Origin: Stenocarpella maydis | Taxonomy: Eukaryota > Ascomycota > Sordariomycetes > Diaporthales > Diaporthaceae | Assembly (NCBI GenBank): GCA_002270565.1 | Contig: NQMI01000009.1 | Location: forward strand, 488,111-552,110 | Reading direction: 5' to 3' | Length of the DNA stretch: 64,000 bases | Part shown: piece by piece, positions 13,040-25,206 of the stretch | Layout of the letters: each line of letters starts with the position of its first letter | How positions within the stretch are numbered: the stretch's first letter is position 1 | Position numbers and translations under genes: made by a program | Notes under the pieces: model-generated | What the model saw: the letters and a program-made list of their open reading frames with translations, nothing else | What the model was told of the DNA's origin: nothing | The model's database searches: none

Positions 13040-15543
13040 GCTGGCGTTTGTCGCAGCTCCTGAGTTTGTGGTAGCGCCCGGTATCTGGTGCTTGAGAGTT
13101 ATAGCTGCCGTATAGTCAGTCGTACTCGTCGTCAGCGCGGCTGTGAGCTGCCTTGGTTGAACAAGTCACAAGGCAAAGACCTTGCTCATCGGAACCCGTG
13201 AGGTGAGGCCTGCTCAGGACTTTTCAGGCTCCTTCACAGCATAAGTTCTCCGGGTAGTCTTCAATCCATACCATCATGGCGAGGTTTTATATTCCAGAAA
13301 AGGCGACCAAGTCAAAATTTGACGTGTGTTGCAGACCGGAGCAAACCTGCCCTTGTGCTGTTGGGGCTCGGGGCTGAGCTCGGAGCTCTCGGAGTTCTCG
13401 CTGATAGCTGCGGTTCGGCGATGTTGAAGGTCAATCCTCTGACATTGACACTCTTTCTTTTTGCTCAACACACCCCGTGGAGGAGCTAATGCATCGGGTG
13501 TCAGAGGTTTCTGTTTTGGTCGTCGCATTCGAACTCGGCAATTAACTACGACTCGTCCCGTTTAGGTTATTCAACGCTTACAACTATACTATGTAGAAAT
13601 CATCATCTCTTGTGACTGCTGTACACATGACATGTGCTATTTCATTCACGCAGCTCCCTTTTATGGCGACTGAAGTTCGTCGCCTTTTGGTGCAGGGTAG
13701 ACATCGAGATGGATCTCGTAAAGGTGAATGGGGTGCTGCTCTCAAACCTTGGAAGTTGGTTCCGTTTTTAATCCGCTCACCCCCCCCCATTTCTTTTTTC
13801 TTAGAAAAACAGAGGAAAAGAATAATACCAGGTGGAAAGCCCCTCCCGGGGCCCTGGGAGCTATTCGTCAAATATCTAAGTACTACGGATTAAATAGGCG
13901 TAGAGGCTATTCGCCTTCGTTACTCGCTCCGCCCGCTCCTCCGGCGAACCCCCTCCACGCTACCTAATAGGGCCCTCCGTGTGCCCAGAGAGAGGGCCCT
14001 CCACACGCCCAGAGGGAAACAGTACGGACCGTGGTCCTGCTTTTATGCCAGACGCTTAACATTTTTGCTTGGCATCTTTGCGATGAAAAAGTGGCTTACG
14101 CGGCGAGAGAGCCCGGGGGTTTGCCCTCCACACTGGTGCAGTAACGCATACGCAGCAAGCATTCAAGGTGGACGTGAACAAGGAAGCTTACGCGCCTATA
14201 TATCGGTTGGCGAATAATCTAACGGGGGTGGCAGCTGATCGGACCATGCACAGCACATTAGATGCGTGGTTAGGTTGAAACATACTTCATTCCTACCCCT
14301 TCGTAATTAGCTGACAGTTGAGCCAGAAATCGTTCTAAGATCTACCTAGTTTCCCTCCATATTAACTTACCTTATGCCTGTCATGCCCAGAACAATATAA
14401 CTAAAGCAACATAGTTTATCACTGGTGTCCTGATATTGTCTGACTACTGAAAACTTGTCCCCCCCGTTGCTAGTGAATGGCAATTTCATGCCCACTACAT
14501 GTGTGCAAGTCGTACCGAGCAAGTGACATCTTTTCTGTCTTATACGAGTGATGAGTAACCAATATTGGCAGCAACTGGATCATTCAAAGCATAATAGTCA
14601 AGATTCTGTCATCTGATGTGTTATAGAAACTGGTATGTATGACTTCTACCACCTCAAGGTGCACGTCCAAGACAAGATACCTGGGTACCCAGAGTCAGTG
14701 ACACTGCAATATCAACAAAGAAGAACGGAGCTCCTAGTAAGCCTCTCTAAGGAGAAAACGTATCGTATGCTCTTGACGAGGAACAGAAGTATGAGAGGTC
14801 ATACGCGAATTGGCAATATGGTATCCGTAACCAAGTACAGACCAGCTGACGACATTTGTTTCAATTGTAATTTCAATCTTTTTCTTTTATCTTTCTTTTT
14901 TCTTCTTCTTTCAAAAACAACAATAACAATAACCCGCCCAGTTCACACAACGGCGGCATCACGCTACACAACAGAGAACCGCATCAGCTCCATAGTCAGA
15001 GACTGCTGGGGGAGCTGGGATCCAACAACGGGCAGTCCTCGAGTGGCTGGGTTTCTTGTAACCATTGAAGAGCGCAACTAGCCGACGGACGAGCACATCT
15101 GGCGTGACGAGCGGTCAAAACAACCAGTACAAAGTAAAGTGTTGGATAGCGTTGAAGGACGTGGAATTAGTGAAGCCCGTACTGGGACCTCCATCATACT
15201 TCTGAGTCGCGATGCCCCTAGCTTCTTATGAGTGATAAGTTACAATATACACACACAAACACAGCGTTGATGCATCTGCTTTTGTTTTCCGTCCACTGTA
15301 AGGATGCTTTTTGCCCCCTCATCCTGGGGTACGTAGAATGTCCCTACTCCGGCTGGCCTATTTGTACAAGGAGGACGAGGTAACCTATGCGGCGCGGTCC
15401 TTCCAACTGGTTTTTCAAACGAACCCCTTGGCAATGAATGACTTGTGCTCGTCCTCAACAGCGTCCTTCACGCCCTGCGAGTGGGCCTTGAGAGCGCTGC
15501 CGACTGCCTTCTCGACTCTTTGCGAGTGTGCCTGGAGCTTATC
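13040..15543. other. intergenic, partly AT-rich, no supported gene
   Basis: 2.5 kb. 13040-13560 is the MFS upstream region. 13860-14220 has a different texture: short GC-rich blocks with repeated GGGCCCTCC, and sequences such as GGCGTAGAGGCTATTCGCC, reminiscent of degenerate fungal repeats, but I could not define terminal repeats. 14280-14640 is AT-richer. 14635-15080 has an open frame without domain character. Confidence 0.35.
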
Positions 15544-16896
15544 CTATCTTCTCGCAGCCTTGTCGAAGTCGGCGACGATACTGTCCTTGTCAGAAACCGG
15601 CTTCTCAGGCTCGGCCTCGGAGTCAGCCTCGATGGCGTGGCTGAGCTCCAGCGCCTTCTTCGCCACGACCTTGGACTGCGCATCTCCGACCTTGCCGTAC
15701 ACGCTGAGCGCCGTGGCGATCATGCCTCCGATGTCCCCGACATTGCCTGGAACCACGACGGCGGTGCCCTCCTTGGCCAGCTTGCCAAACGCGTCGACGT
15801 ACTTCTCGGCGACCGACAGGCTGACGGCACCCTGCGCAGCATCTCTGCCCTGGGCAATGCTCTTGGCCACAGCATCAATGCCGGCGGCCGTGGCCTTGGC
15901 CTTGAGCAGGATAGCCTCGCTCTCACCGTTGGCGCGGTTGATCTGCTCGGCGCGCAGGGCCTCGGAGGCGAGGATGACGCCCTGCTTCTTACCCTCGGCG
16001 ATGTTGATGGCGCTCTGGCGCTGGCCTTCGGACTCGAGGATCTCGGCGCGCTTGCTGCGCTCGGCGGTGACCTGCCTGTGCATGGCCTCGACGACGCCGG
16101 CGGGGGCGTGAATATCACGAATCTCATAGCGCAGACATGTGACGCCCCAGGCCTGGGCGGCCTCGTTGATGGCAGCTGTTATGTTTGTGTTGAGGGCGGC
16201 GCGCTCCTTCAGGACGTGGTCGAGGGTCAGCTGGCCGATCTCGCTGCGCATGGTGGTCTGGGCCAGCTGCGAGATGGCGTACTCGGCGTCTTCGACCCCG
16301 TAGCTTTGAGAAGAACCTAGTCAGCGCGACTGCGGCATGTGGCGAGCAGCCCGTGAGACAGCACCCGTAACGTACCTCGCCTTGTAGGCGTCGAAGACCC
16401 TGGTGTAGAGGACACCGTCCAGGTCAAGCGTCACATTGTCTGCGGTGATGGCGCTCTGGCTGGGGATCTCGATGGCAATCTCCTTCAGGGACTTGACGTA
16501 GGCGATGCGGTCGATAAAGGGCACCAGGATGGCGAGGCCGGGCTCGAGGATGCGATTGAACTTGCCCATGCGCTCGACGATCCAGGCCGTCTGTTGGGGC
16601 ACGAAGCGGATGATGGTGTTGGCGGGGAGGGAGGGTTTTTGGAAGTAGGAGGTGGCCATGCCCGGCCCGCCGGGGCCCGAGATGCCTAATATCGAGGGGT
16701 TGGGGGCGCCATGTGTCGCGGACTGGGAGAAGCTCCGCGGTGTCGAGGAGGAGCTGGGGAGCTTGTGTAGGGCGAGGCCTCGCGCAGGCGAGGGTGCAAG
16801 CAGGCAGGCCGGGTGGGTATACGCAGCCTCAGTCTGGGCAGCGAGGCTTCGCCGTATGGTGGGCACGAGGGCCCTCTGCGTGGTGAGCATGGACAT
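15544..16896 (-). CDS. stomatin-like SPFH-domain protein, mitochondrial (SLP2 type)
   Basis: Two exons, complement(15544..16303, 16376..16896), give 426 residues. The first 70 residues are rich in Arg, Ser, Thr and Ala with few acids (ALVPTIRRSLAAQTE), a plausible mitochondrial presequence. The SPFH/band 7 domain follows: IIRFVPQQTAWIVERMGKF, the proline-bearing segment LEPGLAILVPFIDRIAYVKSL, and AISQLAQTTMRSEIGQLTLD. A long alanine/glutamate-rich helix (about 265-330), typical of stomatin oligomerisation, follows. The 72-nt phase-2 intron joins DAYKA to SYGVEDAEY, exactly the family sequence. SLP2-type proteins scaffold cardiolipin-rich inner-membrane domains with prohibitins and proteases; this role is from the family. 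The gene is divergent from the small repeat-containing gene at 17514. Confidence 0.93.
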
Positions 16897-17513
16897 TGTC
16901 ACCGGTGCTTCATCTGCTGCGGAGCTTGTGCGGTGGAGGACGGGTCGATGCGACGACACGATGCGATGCCCAGTGTAGCATGAAGACGTCAGCTCAGTGC
17001 CTGGGGGGGGGGGTTCTTCCCTGCCTGCCGCGCCACCACCGTCTTTTGTGAGCCGACGTCGGGTCAAAAAACGTTGGCCTTCTCTCTTCCGTCACGCCCA
17101 ATCAACGACGGAGCCACCAATCCCCTCTACACATATGGTGCGGCACAGGGCCTCACCTGCTGCGGGCATAGCGCCCTCCAGCGTTTTTTAGTGTAGCCCC
17201 AGACCTCTACGAGGCTACCTTCTTCTAGGCAGTGGGTGCTTATTAGCAGGTGGTGCGCCATGTCCTTCACATGGCATTTTTTAATGATGCCCGCTGTTTC
17301 TGGGTGAGGTCATTGACTCTGCTCGCAACGGCCAGAATTAAGCTGAACAATGAGGTTAGCTTAGAGAAGACAGAAATTCGAATTCTTAAAGAACTCGGGC
17401 CAGCCGTCACATTCAAGTCCTGACTATCTCAGTAAGGCTACAGCTCTTACCCGCCGTCTCCATCATATATCCACATCCATATACACACACCCAACCACCC
17501 CCCCCCCAACAAT
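16897..17513. promoter_or_regulatory. divergent intergenic region, SPFH gene and small duplicated-repeat gene
   Basis: 617 bases between two start codons pointing away from each other, so it should hold both promoters. It contains homopolymer runs (G9 near 17005, C9 near 17499). No individual element is assigned. Confidence 0.4.
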
Positions 17514-17975
17514 ATGGCATCCAAGAGAAACCCCCTGCGTGACCTTACACCAACGGAGTCCGACCTAGACAGCAGCAGCAGCAGCAGCCGCTCCCCGGAC
17601 AGCAAGGGCCAGGGGGACACACTACGCGAGAAAGCCTCCAAGTCCCTCCAAGGCCCCAACGCAAACCCAACCCAGCTGGGCGACCCAATCAGCCTCAAGG
17701 CTGAGACCAGCGACAACATTCCCACGCCCGACGAGGCGGGATCCAGCTCGTCACCAGCGCTGCCATCCGGCCCTGGAGGCAACAATAGCAGCCGCCGCGG
17801 TGGGCCTGGCCGCGAGACGCTCCGCGAAAAGGCAGCCAAGAAGCTGCACGGCCCGGACGCCAACCCGTCCCAGCTCGGCGACCCCACCAGTCTCAAGGCC
17901 GAGCAGAGCAGCAATGTCCCCACGCCGGGCGAGGAGGGGTCGCAGGGGGTTAAAGGAAGACCGTCAAGGTTATGA
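17514..17975 (+). CDS. small disordered protein with an internal 39-residue duplication
   Basis: Single-exon gene of 153 residues, hydrophilic, rich in Ser, Gly, Pro, Lys and Asp, with no signal peptide or membrane segment, so probably intrinsically disordered. It holds two copies of a 39-residue unit at residues 36-74 and 102-140. Both begin TLREKA and contain ANP(T/S)QLGDP, SLKAE and PTP. By hand count 29 of 39 positions are identical. A serine run (SSSSSS, from AGC codons) precedes copy 1, and a Ser/Gly-rich linker separates the copies. I have seen the GDP.SLKAE type of motif in uncharacterised fungal small proteins but know no function. The duplicated block and conserved core argue that this is a real gene rather than a chance frame. 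Confidence 0.7.
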   Translation: MASKRNPLRDLTPTESDLDSSSSSSRSPDSKGQGDTLREKASKSLQGPNANPTQLGDPISLKAETSDNIPTPDEAGSSSSPALPSGPGGNNSSRRGGPGRETLREKAAKKLHGPDANPSQLGDPTSLKAEQSSNVPTPGEEGSQGVKGRPSRL

Positions 17976-18310
17976 GAACCTGGATGAGGCCACACGTCTG
18001 ACCGACACCAACGCCAGGCCCACTTGGTCTTCTTTCTTTGCTGGGGTTGTGCTGGGTTTCATATCGCGCGGCCATGCCTCGCCTGCTAATTCTCAGTATA
18101 GGCCGGGAAAGCCCTACCCCTGATATTTATCATGATTATTATGCGACTGTGTCTATCTTGTCCGCGTCTGTAGGAAAACGCCCGCCGCTGCGCCGGCAAA
18201 GCGAAGTCTCGGCGCACTGCTGTCCAGCTTTATTATGAAATGTTTTAGTGCCTCCACACACTTGATACTCGGTGCCAAGTACAAGGGACAGCCAGCCTTT
18301 GCTTGTGCAC
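17976..18310. other. convergent 3' region
   Basis: 335 bases between the stop of the small repeat protein and the stop of MON2, which converge. Nothing else is seen. Confidence 0.5.
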
Positions 18311-21300
18311 TCATACACCCAAACCCAGCTCACGGCCCACTGCGTCCAACGACGCCGTGACCAGTCCAATCACCCTGTCATCCCCTGGGTTCACCCTGGC
18401 CGCCTTCACCAGCAGTGGGTACAGGCTGTACAAGTGTCTACCCCGCTCGCTGCTTACTTGTGGAAAGCCAGGGATGGCCTCGGGCTCGCTCTGCAGCTCT
18501 ATGAGGCATCGCAGTACCCGCTCCAGTTCCTGCCTCTGCGAGAGTGGCTGTGGCATTCGCCCGCGCAGGGGTTGGTCGGCCACGTATGCTCGCAGGGTCA
18601 GGGCGCAGCGGAGGATTAGGTATGGCGCTGCCGTGCGAGCTAGACGGACATGGAGATCGTGAGAAGGCTCCTCCACGGTGGCTGCCTTGCCGCGTCCCTG
18701 ATCACCACCCGTGCCGCCCGTGGTGTCGGGCACAGGCGATTTCAGCGGATCAAGCGGGCCGGCAGCTGAGGAGCCAGGAGGAGGAAAGCGAGGCGTCGGT
18801 GGCTGTAAGGTGATCTCCGGGCCCGCGGCGTTCGGGTCGTGTAATGAGACAATGTCAAACAGCTCATCCAGGCAGACGTAGCTCATCTCCCTCCGCAGTG
18901 TAGGCCGTGGGTCGATTGTGCGTCCATTGCGGGGTTTGTAGAGGACGGACAATGTTTGATCCATGCCCTCGGTCCTATCCTGGTTGCCCCCAAAAATGAC
19001 CTCTGCTTCTGGTGGCGCTGGTGCGTGTATAATCGACGTCCGGAATAAGCCTTCAGCGTACGCCCGACGTGTCTTTTCCGATATTGCATCAGAACCGAGC
19101 GACGGGATGATCAGCTCCTTGAGAGCCCTGAAGGACGCGATGTCAAACTCCTGATCCCCTGCAATGTCGGCGTTTGCAGAGGCATTGTTGTAATTGGCCT
19201 GTATGAATCCGTTCGAGATATCGACTATCACATCCCAGATCTCCTGCACCGTGGCCTGTGAGATCTTTGCTGCCTTCAGCTGCGGCAAGGTAGATTCGAG
19301 TAATGCCAAGACAGTGGTGGTCGCCATCTTCCATGGCTGCTGCGACTTTGTCACGATCTGATAATCGTACTTGAGCGTGATCGGCTTCGAAAGGGCTGTC
19401 AAGGAGTTCGAGAATGCGCCGCTCACGTATATGTCTGCATCTGTTGCATTTGAAACGACGTGGTGGTGCAGAATATCCATACTCTCCTTGGCCATGGCGA
19501 TGTACGTGCACTTCGATGTTGCAGGCTGGCAAGCCCTCTCTTCATCAAAAGCGAGCGCGACGAAATCCGCAACCTGAGAGATAATGGCTGACGGGACGCC
19601 AGGGATGTCTGTCCGCACCAGTTTGAAGACCTCCAGGATACGGCCTTGCAGCGGGGTCATATACTCGATATCACTTGCGTAGGACCCGGGCCTGGCTTCT
19701 TGCATAGCGTCTCGCAGAAGGCTGAGCATCCGCTTAACTCGTTTCACGGTGAGATCGGCCTGCACGAGGCGATAGAGCTCCAATAAAGCTTCGACCCAAG
19801 ACATCAAGCATTTCTGCCGGTCGTCGAAGTTCCCATCGCTCGCCTGCTCGCCTGCTGGGATGCCTCGAGACCAAAGGTCCCAGACTTGTTCGATGGTCTT
19901 CTTATCGAAGCTTGACTTGGGTGATTCTTCGCATTTGGATAGGATGTCTCCGAGACTTGAAAATGTTGCGCTATTGATGTCAAGCGCTCTGAAGTCAATC
20001 AATGCGGCATAGTGTCTGATAAGGTCTTGCCACAGAGCTGTGAAAGCTGGGTAGGACGTCAGGACGTCCAAGTAGTTGGCGAGGAGATTCGAGACGCCCT
20101 GCACAATGACCACAGCAGTCTCGTTCCACTCCGACCTCATGTCTTCTTGTACACCATATTTTCTCACTCCTTGCAGCCTCTCTTCAATTGAACAAAGCAG
20201 CTTGAAGATGACATACCTGGTACATATCGACCAAGCCTGCGGGCCCAGAGTGCTTCCGTAGGCGTGTATGATACGAAGCAGTGTTTGAATGGCACTGTTT
20301 CGGAGCTCCAGCCGTTGATCAGCCGTCACTGCAGTCAAACGCAAAAGTAGCAGCATCCAAAGAGCTGCGCTGGAGCCGGTCCTTTCCGGATGAGAGGCGA
20401 GTGCAATCAGTGCCTCGTCATTTGCACCACCTATCATGTCCTCGGTGATGGACATGGAATTGCTCTTTTCAGATAGGAAGTCTGATATTGCCCAGAAAAA
20501 AGTGACCGTGGTGAGCGCAATATTGAGGTCATCGTCTTGAGAGCAGAACTTGTATAGGGTGTCGACAAGTTGGAGAAAACAGGTATTCGGTAGCGAAGAC
20601 AAGAAGTCAGAGCAGATGAGCTGCAGTGAGCCGAATGATGCCTTGATTAGCTTAGTCGACCTGGTCGAGAGTGTCGTGCCAGTCTGCTTCTTTTCGGAGC
20701 CAGAAACGCTGTCCGGGAAGATGCTATCAATGATCTCAAAAGTCAAGTGCCAGCCATTGGTAAGGCTCTCACCGCAGTTTTCGAGGATGGTTCTGAGACC
20801 TTCGAGAACCACCCTATGGATCTCGATGTCCGTAGAGTGAATCGTAACTGGCACCTCTCGCTCTTTTGACTGCAACGGAAGGAGAGCATCTCTGAATGCT
20901 TCGAGGAGACGCAATTGGATCGTGCCACGGACGTCTTCTGGCTGCGCTGCCGTCGCATTGGCCGCTTCCAAAACCAGCCTCACAAGTATTTCCGCGGCCC
21001 GTGTTCTGATAGCGGCCGCTACCGAGGTGGCACTCAGCGCAGCGTTGAGTTCCGATACCAGAGGCTTCCAGCCAGATACATCAGGTGGGTGCACCAGGAG
21101 CCTCTCGAGGTTGATGCTGGCAAGGTCGCCTAGCTTAGCCAGCGCGAACTGGTCCGGCTGAACGGGTCCGGACGCCATATTCATTCCTGAAACTTTCCTA
21201 TGTTGTGAAGTTGGTGATGGAAGACTATAAGGGATTTCATCTTCTGGAATTGTTTCCGGCCGAGTTTCCCTCGCGTTGGTGGGAAACTCTGGTGCTGGAC

Positions 21301-23861
21301 GTTTCTCCAGAAGTGAGCAAACCGCATTGACAACCTCTAGAAAGGCGTTGTTGGGGAAATCAATTGTGCTTTCGAATAGCCGCGACGCGGCGGTCTCGAC
21401 AGCCTTTACTTCGACACCGAAGTTGGATAACAGAGCGTTGGCTTCTTTGTCCGCGTTGGGATCAGGTCCTTTGGCAGCTGTGGGTGTCCTCCCGGCAGTC
21501 TTGCCGGTTGTGAAAAGAACAAAATCAGCTTGTTGCAGTGTCTCGAGAACAATTTGCCATGATGCCGACAGTGTAGGTCCCAAAGCGATCCCCAGGTTCA
21601 ACAACGCTCTCAGGCACAGGAGGTTGCGAGTATTTCTGCACAAGCTGTCAGCGCAATCCGTTTACTACCGAGAGCTAGGTCACTTGATAGATAATACAGG
21701 CATGAATCTCGGGGGCTAGTGACGGGCAGGGAGGTAGTGGAAAGCATTGGGGAACTCACAGTGCTGACGCGCTGGCATCGAAAGAATGTGACCTCGGTTT
21801 CTCCGCTGTACCTTGGCTGACAAGGCTTTCTACACTCAGGAGGCCCCGGGCATTGCCCAAGATACTGTTTCCTGTTGGCTCGGGCGCGGGAGAGGGCGCT
21901 GTTTGCCGAGACTGCCCCGAATTTATGCACGCAGTGAAGACATTCGGGGGTACGGCAGCCTTCCCAAGGGTGGTCAAGAAAGCGTCTCTCGGAGTTGCAA
22001 GCTGTAGCAGCCCGGCCACGTGAGCGAATCTCTGAAACGCCCTGACAAGGCCATGGTAGTATTCAGAGTCGAGGGCGGCATAAAGAAAAGCAGAGCATGT
22101 TGCCAGGATTGCTGGCCAACATTCTTCGATGATAGCTGCGCAGCTTTCCACGTCTGCATACAACGGGTGTTCCTTGAGAGTCAGCGGGTTGACGGAGATC
22201 GGGTTCTTCCTAAAAGAAACGGACCTCTCCATCAGGCCCGGACGGGGCGCAGGGCTTTCGGATCGATCATCGCTGCTTCCCTCGCCCGGTAGGCCCTTGC
22301 CACGCCTTCGACTCCTATCGCTCGGCGCGGTCAGGGGCAGGATGAACTTGGCCAGACCTTCAGACAGTGACGTGATGCAGGCAAGTGTCAAGCTGTACAC
22401 GTAGGACTCAGGTATGGGAGGAGGGTCAGTCTTATCAAGTTGGTCAATGCAGGGCACACGCATAGAGCTCCACTGCGTGCTGATACCTGTATCATGGGCG
22501 CCGCCCCCGACGCCTGCTATCACAGAGACACTAACGCCGCTGGCATCAAGCACGGCCTGATCGGCAGAGGTGGAGTACGGGTTGGCCACGGGGATTGTTG
22601 ACTGATGACCGAGCCCAATCACGACCGGCTTCTCGGTACTGACTCGGACAAAAGTTGCAGTCAGGGTCTTGAGGATATCCTTTTCACCCTCTTTGGCGTC
22701 ATACATCCTAAAGATGCGTCGAACCAGCGCCGGCTCGGCGAAGATACCCCTGAAGACCTCCATGCATAGTGATCTCTTCCACAACGTCGTGTCTTGGTCC
22801 AGTATCTTGGTAAGGATGTCCAACGCCTCCCCACTCTCTTTGGGTATCAAAGCGACATGTCGCCTGAGAAGTGTGTATAAGATGCGAAATAGTCGGACCG
22901 AGGCAGCAAAGTGTGGCTTCCCGGAAAGTGTCTGGATGATGAAAGGCATGACCTTTGTGCGTAGGATGTGGACTTGTTCAGGATGGGTGGCGAATATGGC
23001 ACCATGGTTGGTCAGGGCCGATTCTATCAGCTCGAGACCGAAAGTCTGAGGGAGTCCATAGAACCTGAGGTATTCGGGACGTTGAGACTGTGTCAGAAGA
23101 CAGAGGTCGTTGAACACGCGGAAGGCGTCCAGCGCCGCTGCCTTGAGCTGGACATCGCCATGCTCTGCAGGGGCTTCCCCGACAAAAGGCGCACCGGGGA
23201 TCTTATCCTCTGCGACAACCTTGTCGAAGACGGTGACGATCAGCTGCTGCAGCGTCGCGGCAGAGGTGTTGTTGACGATGGCATTCTTGCTGGACTGGAG
23301 GATGAAGCATATGTTCAGAGCGGTCACCAGGAGGTCATCCTTTATGTCTGTGGAATAGTTCTGCAGGAGGGAAGGCAGAGCCTGCAAAATCTTGAGCTGG
23401 ACATCAAGGCCAGCCGAGGTGGCCTCCCGAAGAGCCTCGAGGACGGGGCTGAGCTTGGAGCGTGGCAGGGCCTTGGAGACGATGAGCCGCTGCAGACAGA
23501 CGATGGCGATGCCGGTGAACTTTGCGTTCTTGGTACCGCATGCTATTATAAAAGGATTGGCAAAGTTGACCTTTTGTGAGAGCTCTATATCATTTGTCTG
23601 GTCAGTCGTCCGGTCATGGTGCAAGGCGACTGCTAGTGTTCCTCACCGCGTCCGAACTGAGCCTCGCTCACACGAATGCTCTTGAGCTCCTCGAGGGACT
23701 TCTCGGCAGCCTGCGCGGGACCAGTCAGCCAGAGAGATCAGGGTAAAAGTGTGGTGAGCCTCGGGCAGGCCGGAGCCACGAACCTGTCTCAGGTCCTGGT
23801 GTTTACGCTTGCTCTCAGTTATGAGGTTGTGGAGCTCCGTCGCGAGGAGCTGGGCAGACAT
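18311..23861 (-). CDS. mon2: MON2 family endosome/Golgi trafficking protein
   Basis: Four exons, complement(18311..21635, 21760..23584, 23647..23710, 23784..23861), give 1763 residues, in the usual range for fungal MON2. The first 65 residues are the DCB-type start of the large Arf-GEF-like family, ending SLEELKSI. The HUS-like region follows with NPFIIACGTKNAKFTGIA, LPSLLQNYSTDIKDDLL and the loop NNTSAATLQQLIVTVFDKV. MON2 resembles BIG/Sec7 Arf-GEFs without a Sec7 catalytic domain and works with Dop1 and the flippase Neo1 in endosome-to-Golgi traffic. The rest is helical-repeat-like with no catalytic motif. All three introns (73, 62 and 124 nt) keep phase (0, 1, 2) and rejoin family sequence. 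It shares a divergent promoter with mms2. Confidence 0.93.
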
Positions 23862-24483
23862 GATGGTCTCTTGGAGGCGGACGGATCAAGATTCATGTCG
23901 CTCCAAGGGCAGGGGAACGAACTACCTAGGTAGTTGTGGCGAATAGGCAAAGAGCGTTACGATGTCATTGGGAAATGAGACCATCTAGGAAATCAATAGC
24001 TGAGCAATCATGGCTCTGTTGGTCGGAGGGAGAGACCGAGGCGTTACGTATGGCCCCGATATGTCACGTATACACAGTACAGCAGATACACGCCGCGCTC
24101 CTATTGAAGCCAGATCGATGCGCGTGGCCAGGGGGGCTTCCGGTACCTGCAGGCGGTGTCTACTATGTAATCATGCTGGCCTTGCTGGCCCTTGCTGAGT
24201 CATTCACCTGCTGAGCAAACCAGCATCTGGGCCACTTTACCTGGGGCACTTGGGGCACCACCCCCACCTCCGTCACTCAGTGGGCAGGGGTCAGGGAGGC
24301 CACCCCGCCGGAGCTGGGCTGCATCTGCGGCTTGGTTTGAGTACATGGTAAACCCACTCACTACAGTACCAGACTACGTAGGCGGCACGTCTCTTCCCAT
24401 CCCTCTCCCTCACCGCACAGGCCGGCCCTCGAAACCGTCTTTCGTCGCGCAACCTCCCTCGTCTTCCCACATAGACAAGAACC
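23862..24483. promoter_or_regulatory. divergent promoter region, mon2 and mms2
   Basis: 622 bases between the two start codons. Small frames only; no individual binding site is assigned. Confidence 0.45.
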
Positions 24484-25206
24484 ATGGCTGCTCAAGTCCC
24501 ACGCAACTTTAAGCTCCTCGCCGAGCTCGAGAAGGGCGAAAAGGGCATGGGTGCAGGCAAGTCCCAGCCCATATCACCCCCACCCCCACCCTCATCATTG
24601 TGAACGCAGCCGACACGGAGCCTGACGATGCATTTGTGCTGGCAGGTGCCTGCTCATATGGCTTGGAAGACCCCGAGGACATCCTCATGACCAACTGGCG
24701 AGGAACCATCTGGGGACCTCCTCACGTGAGTCTTCCTGCCCGCCACCAGAGACTGCCCCCAGGGCACAATCGCGAAGCCATCGCCGCCTGCGTCTGCTGA
24801 TCACGGTCATTACCCGCAGGGCCACCACGAGAACCGAATCTACGAGCTCAAGATGGAGTGCGGTCCAAACTATCCAAAGCAGCCCCCGGTCTTCCACTTC
24901 GTCAGCCAGATCAACCTCCCTGGCGTCAACCAGCACGACGGTCGTGTCGACCAGAACGCCGTCGCCATCCTCCGTGACTGGGAGCGCATCGCAAATGAGC
25001 TGGCCAAAAACCCTCGGCCGAAGGAGGACCCACTGAGCCTTGAGGCAGCCTTGATCGCAATACGGAAGTCAGTCAACCCGGAGAGCACCCGTACCCTAGA
25101 AGGGGGGATGGACAAGTACTGACCCCACGCTGTCTGCAGGTACATGGACGAGCACAAGAAGCTACCCCAGCCTCCTGAGGGATCCAAGTATGCCATTTAC
25201 AAGTAG
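24484..25206 (+). CDS. mms2: ubiquitin-conjugating E2 variant MMS2/UEV1
   Basis: Four exons, join(24484..24556, 24646..24725, 24820..25067, 25140..25206), give 155 residues. The protein opens VPRNFKLLAELEKGEKG, then CSYGLEDPEDILMTNWRGTI, GPPHGHHENRIYELKM and QINLPGV, the order of Mms2/UEV1. The catalytic E2 cysteine is absent, as in all UEVs. MMS2 pairs with Ubc13 to build K63-linked ubiquitin chains in error-free DNA damage tolerance; the N-terminal Phe used for Ubc13 contact is present. Intron 1 appears to be a GC-AG intron (G|GCAAGT). The alternative GT donor six bases upstream would shorten a conserved segment by two residues. A loop of about 14 residues (around ANELAKNPRPKEDP) is inserted relative to yeast Mms2, between LRDW and the last helices. 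Confidence 0.92.

Noticed and set aside
13860..14220. Possible transposon remnant or MITE
   Set aside because: Repeated GGGCCCTCC blocks are present, but I could not find matching terminal inverted repeats, a target-site duplication or a coding relic.
15311..16320. Long + strand frames over the SPFH gene (266 and 291 codons)
   Set aside because: They are antisense shadows of a well-supported stomatin-like gene with strong GC3 bias.
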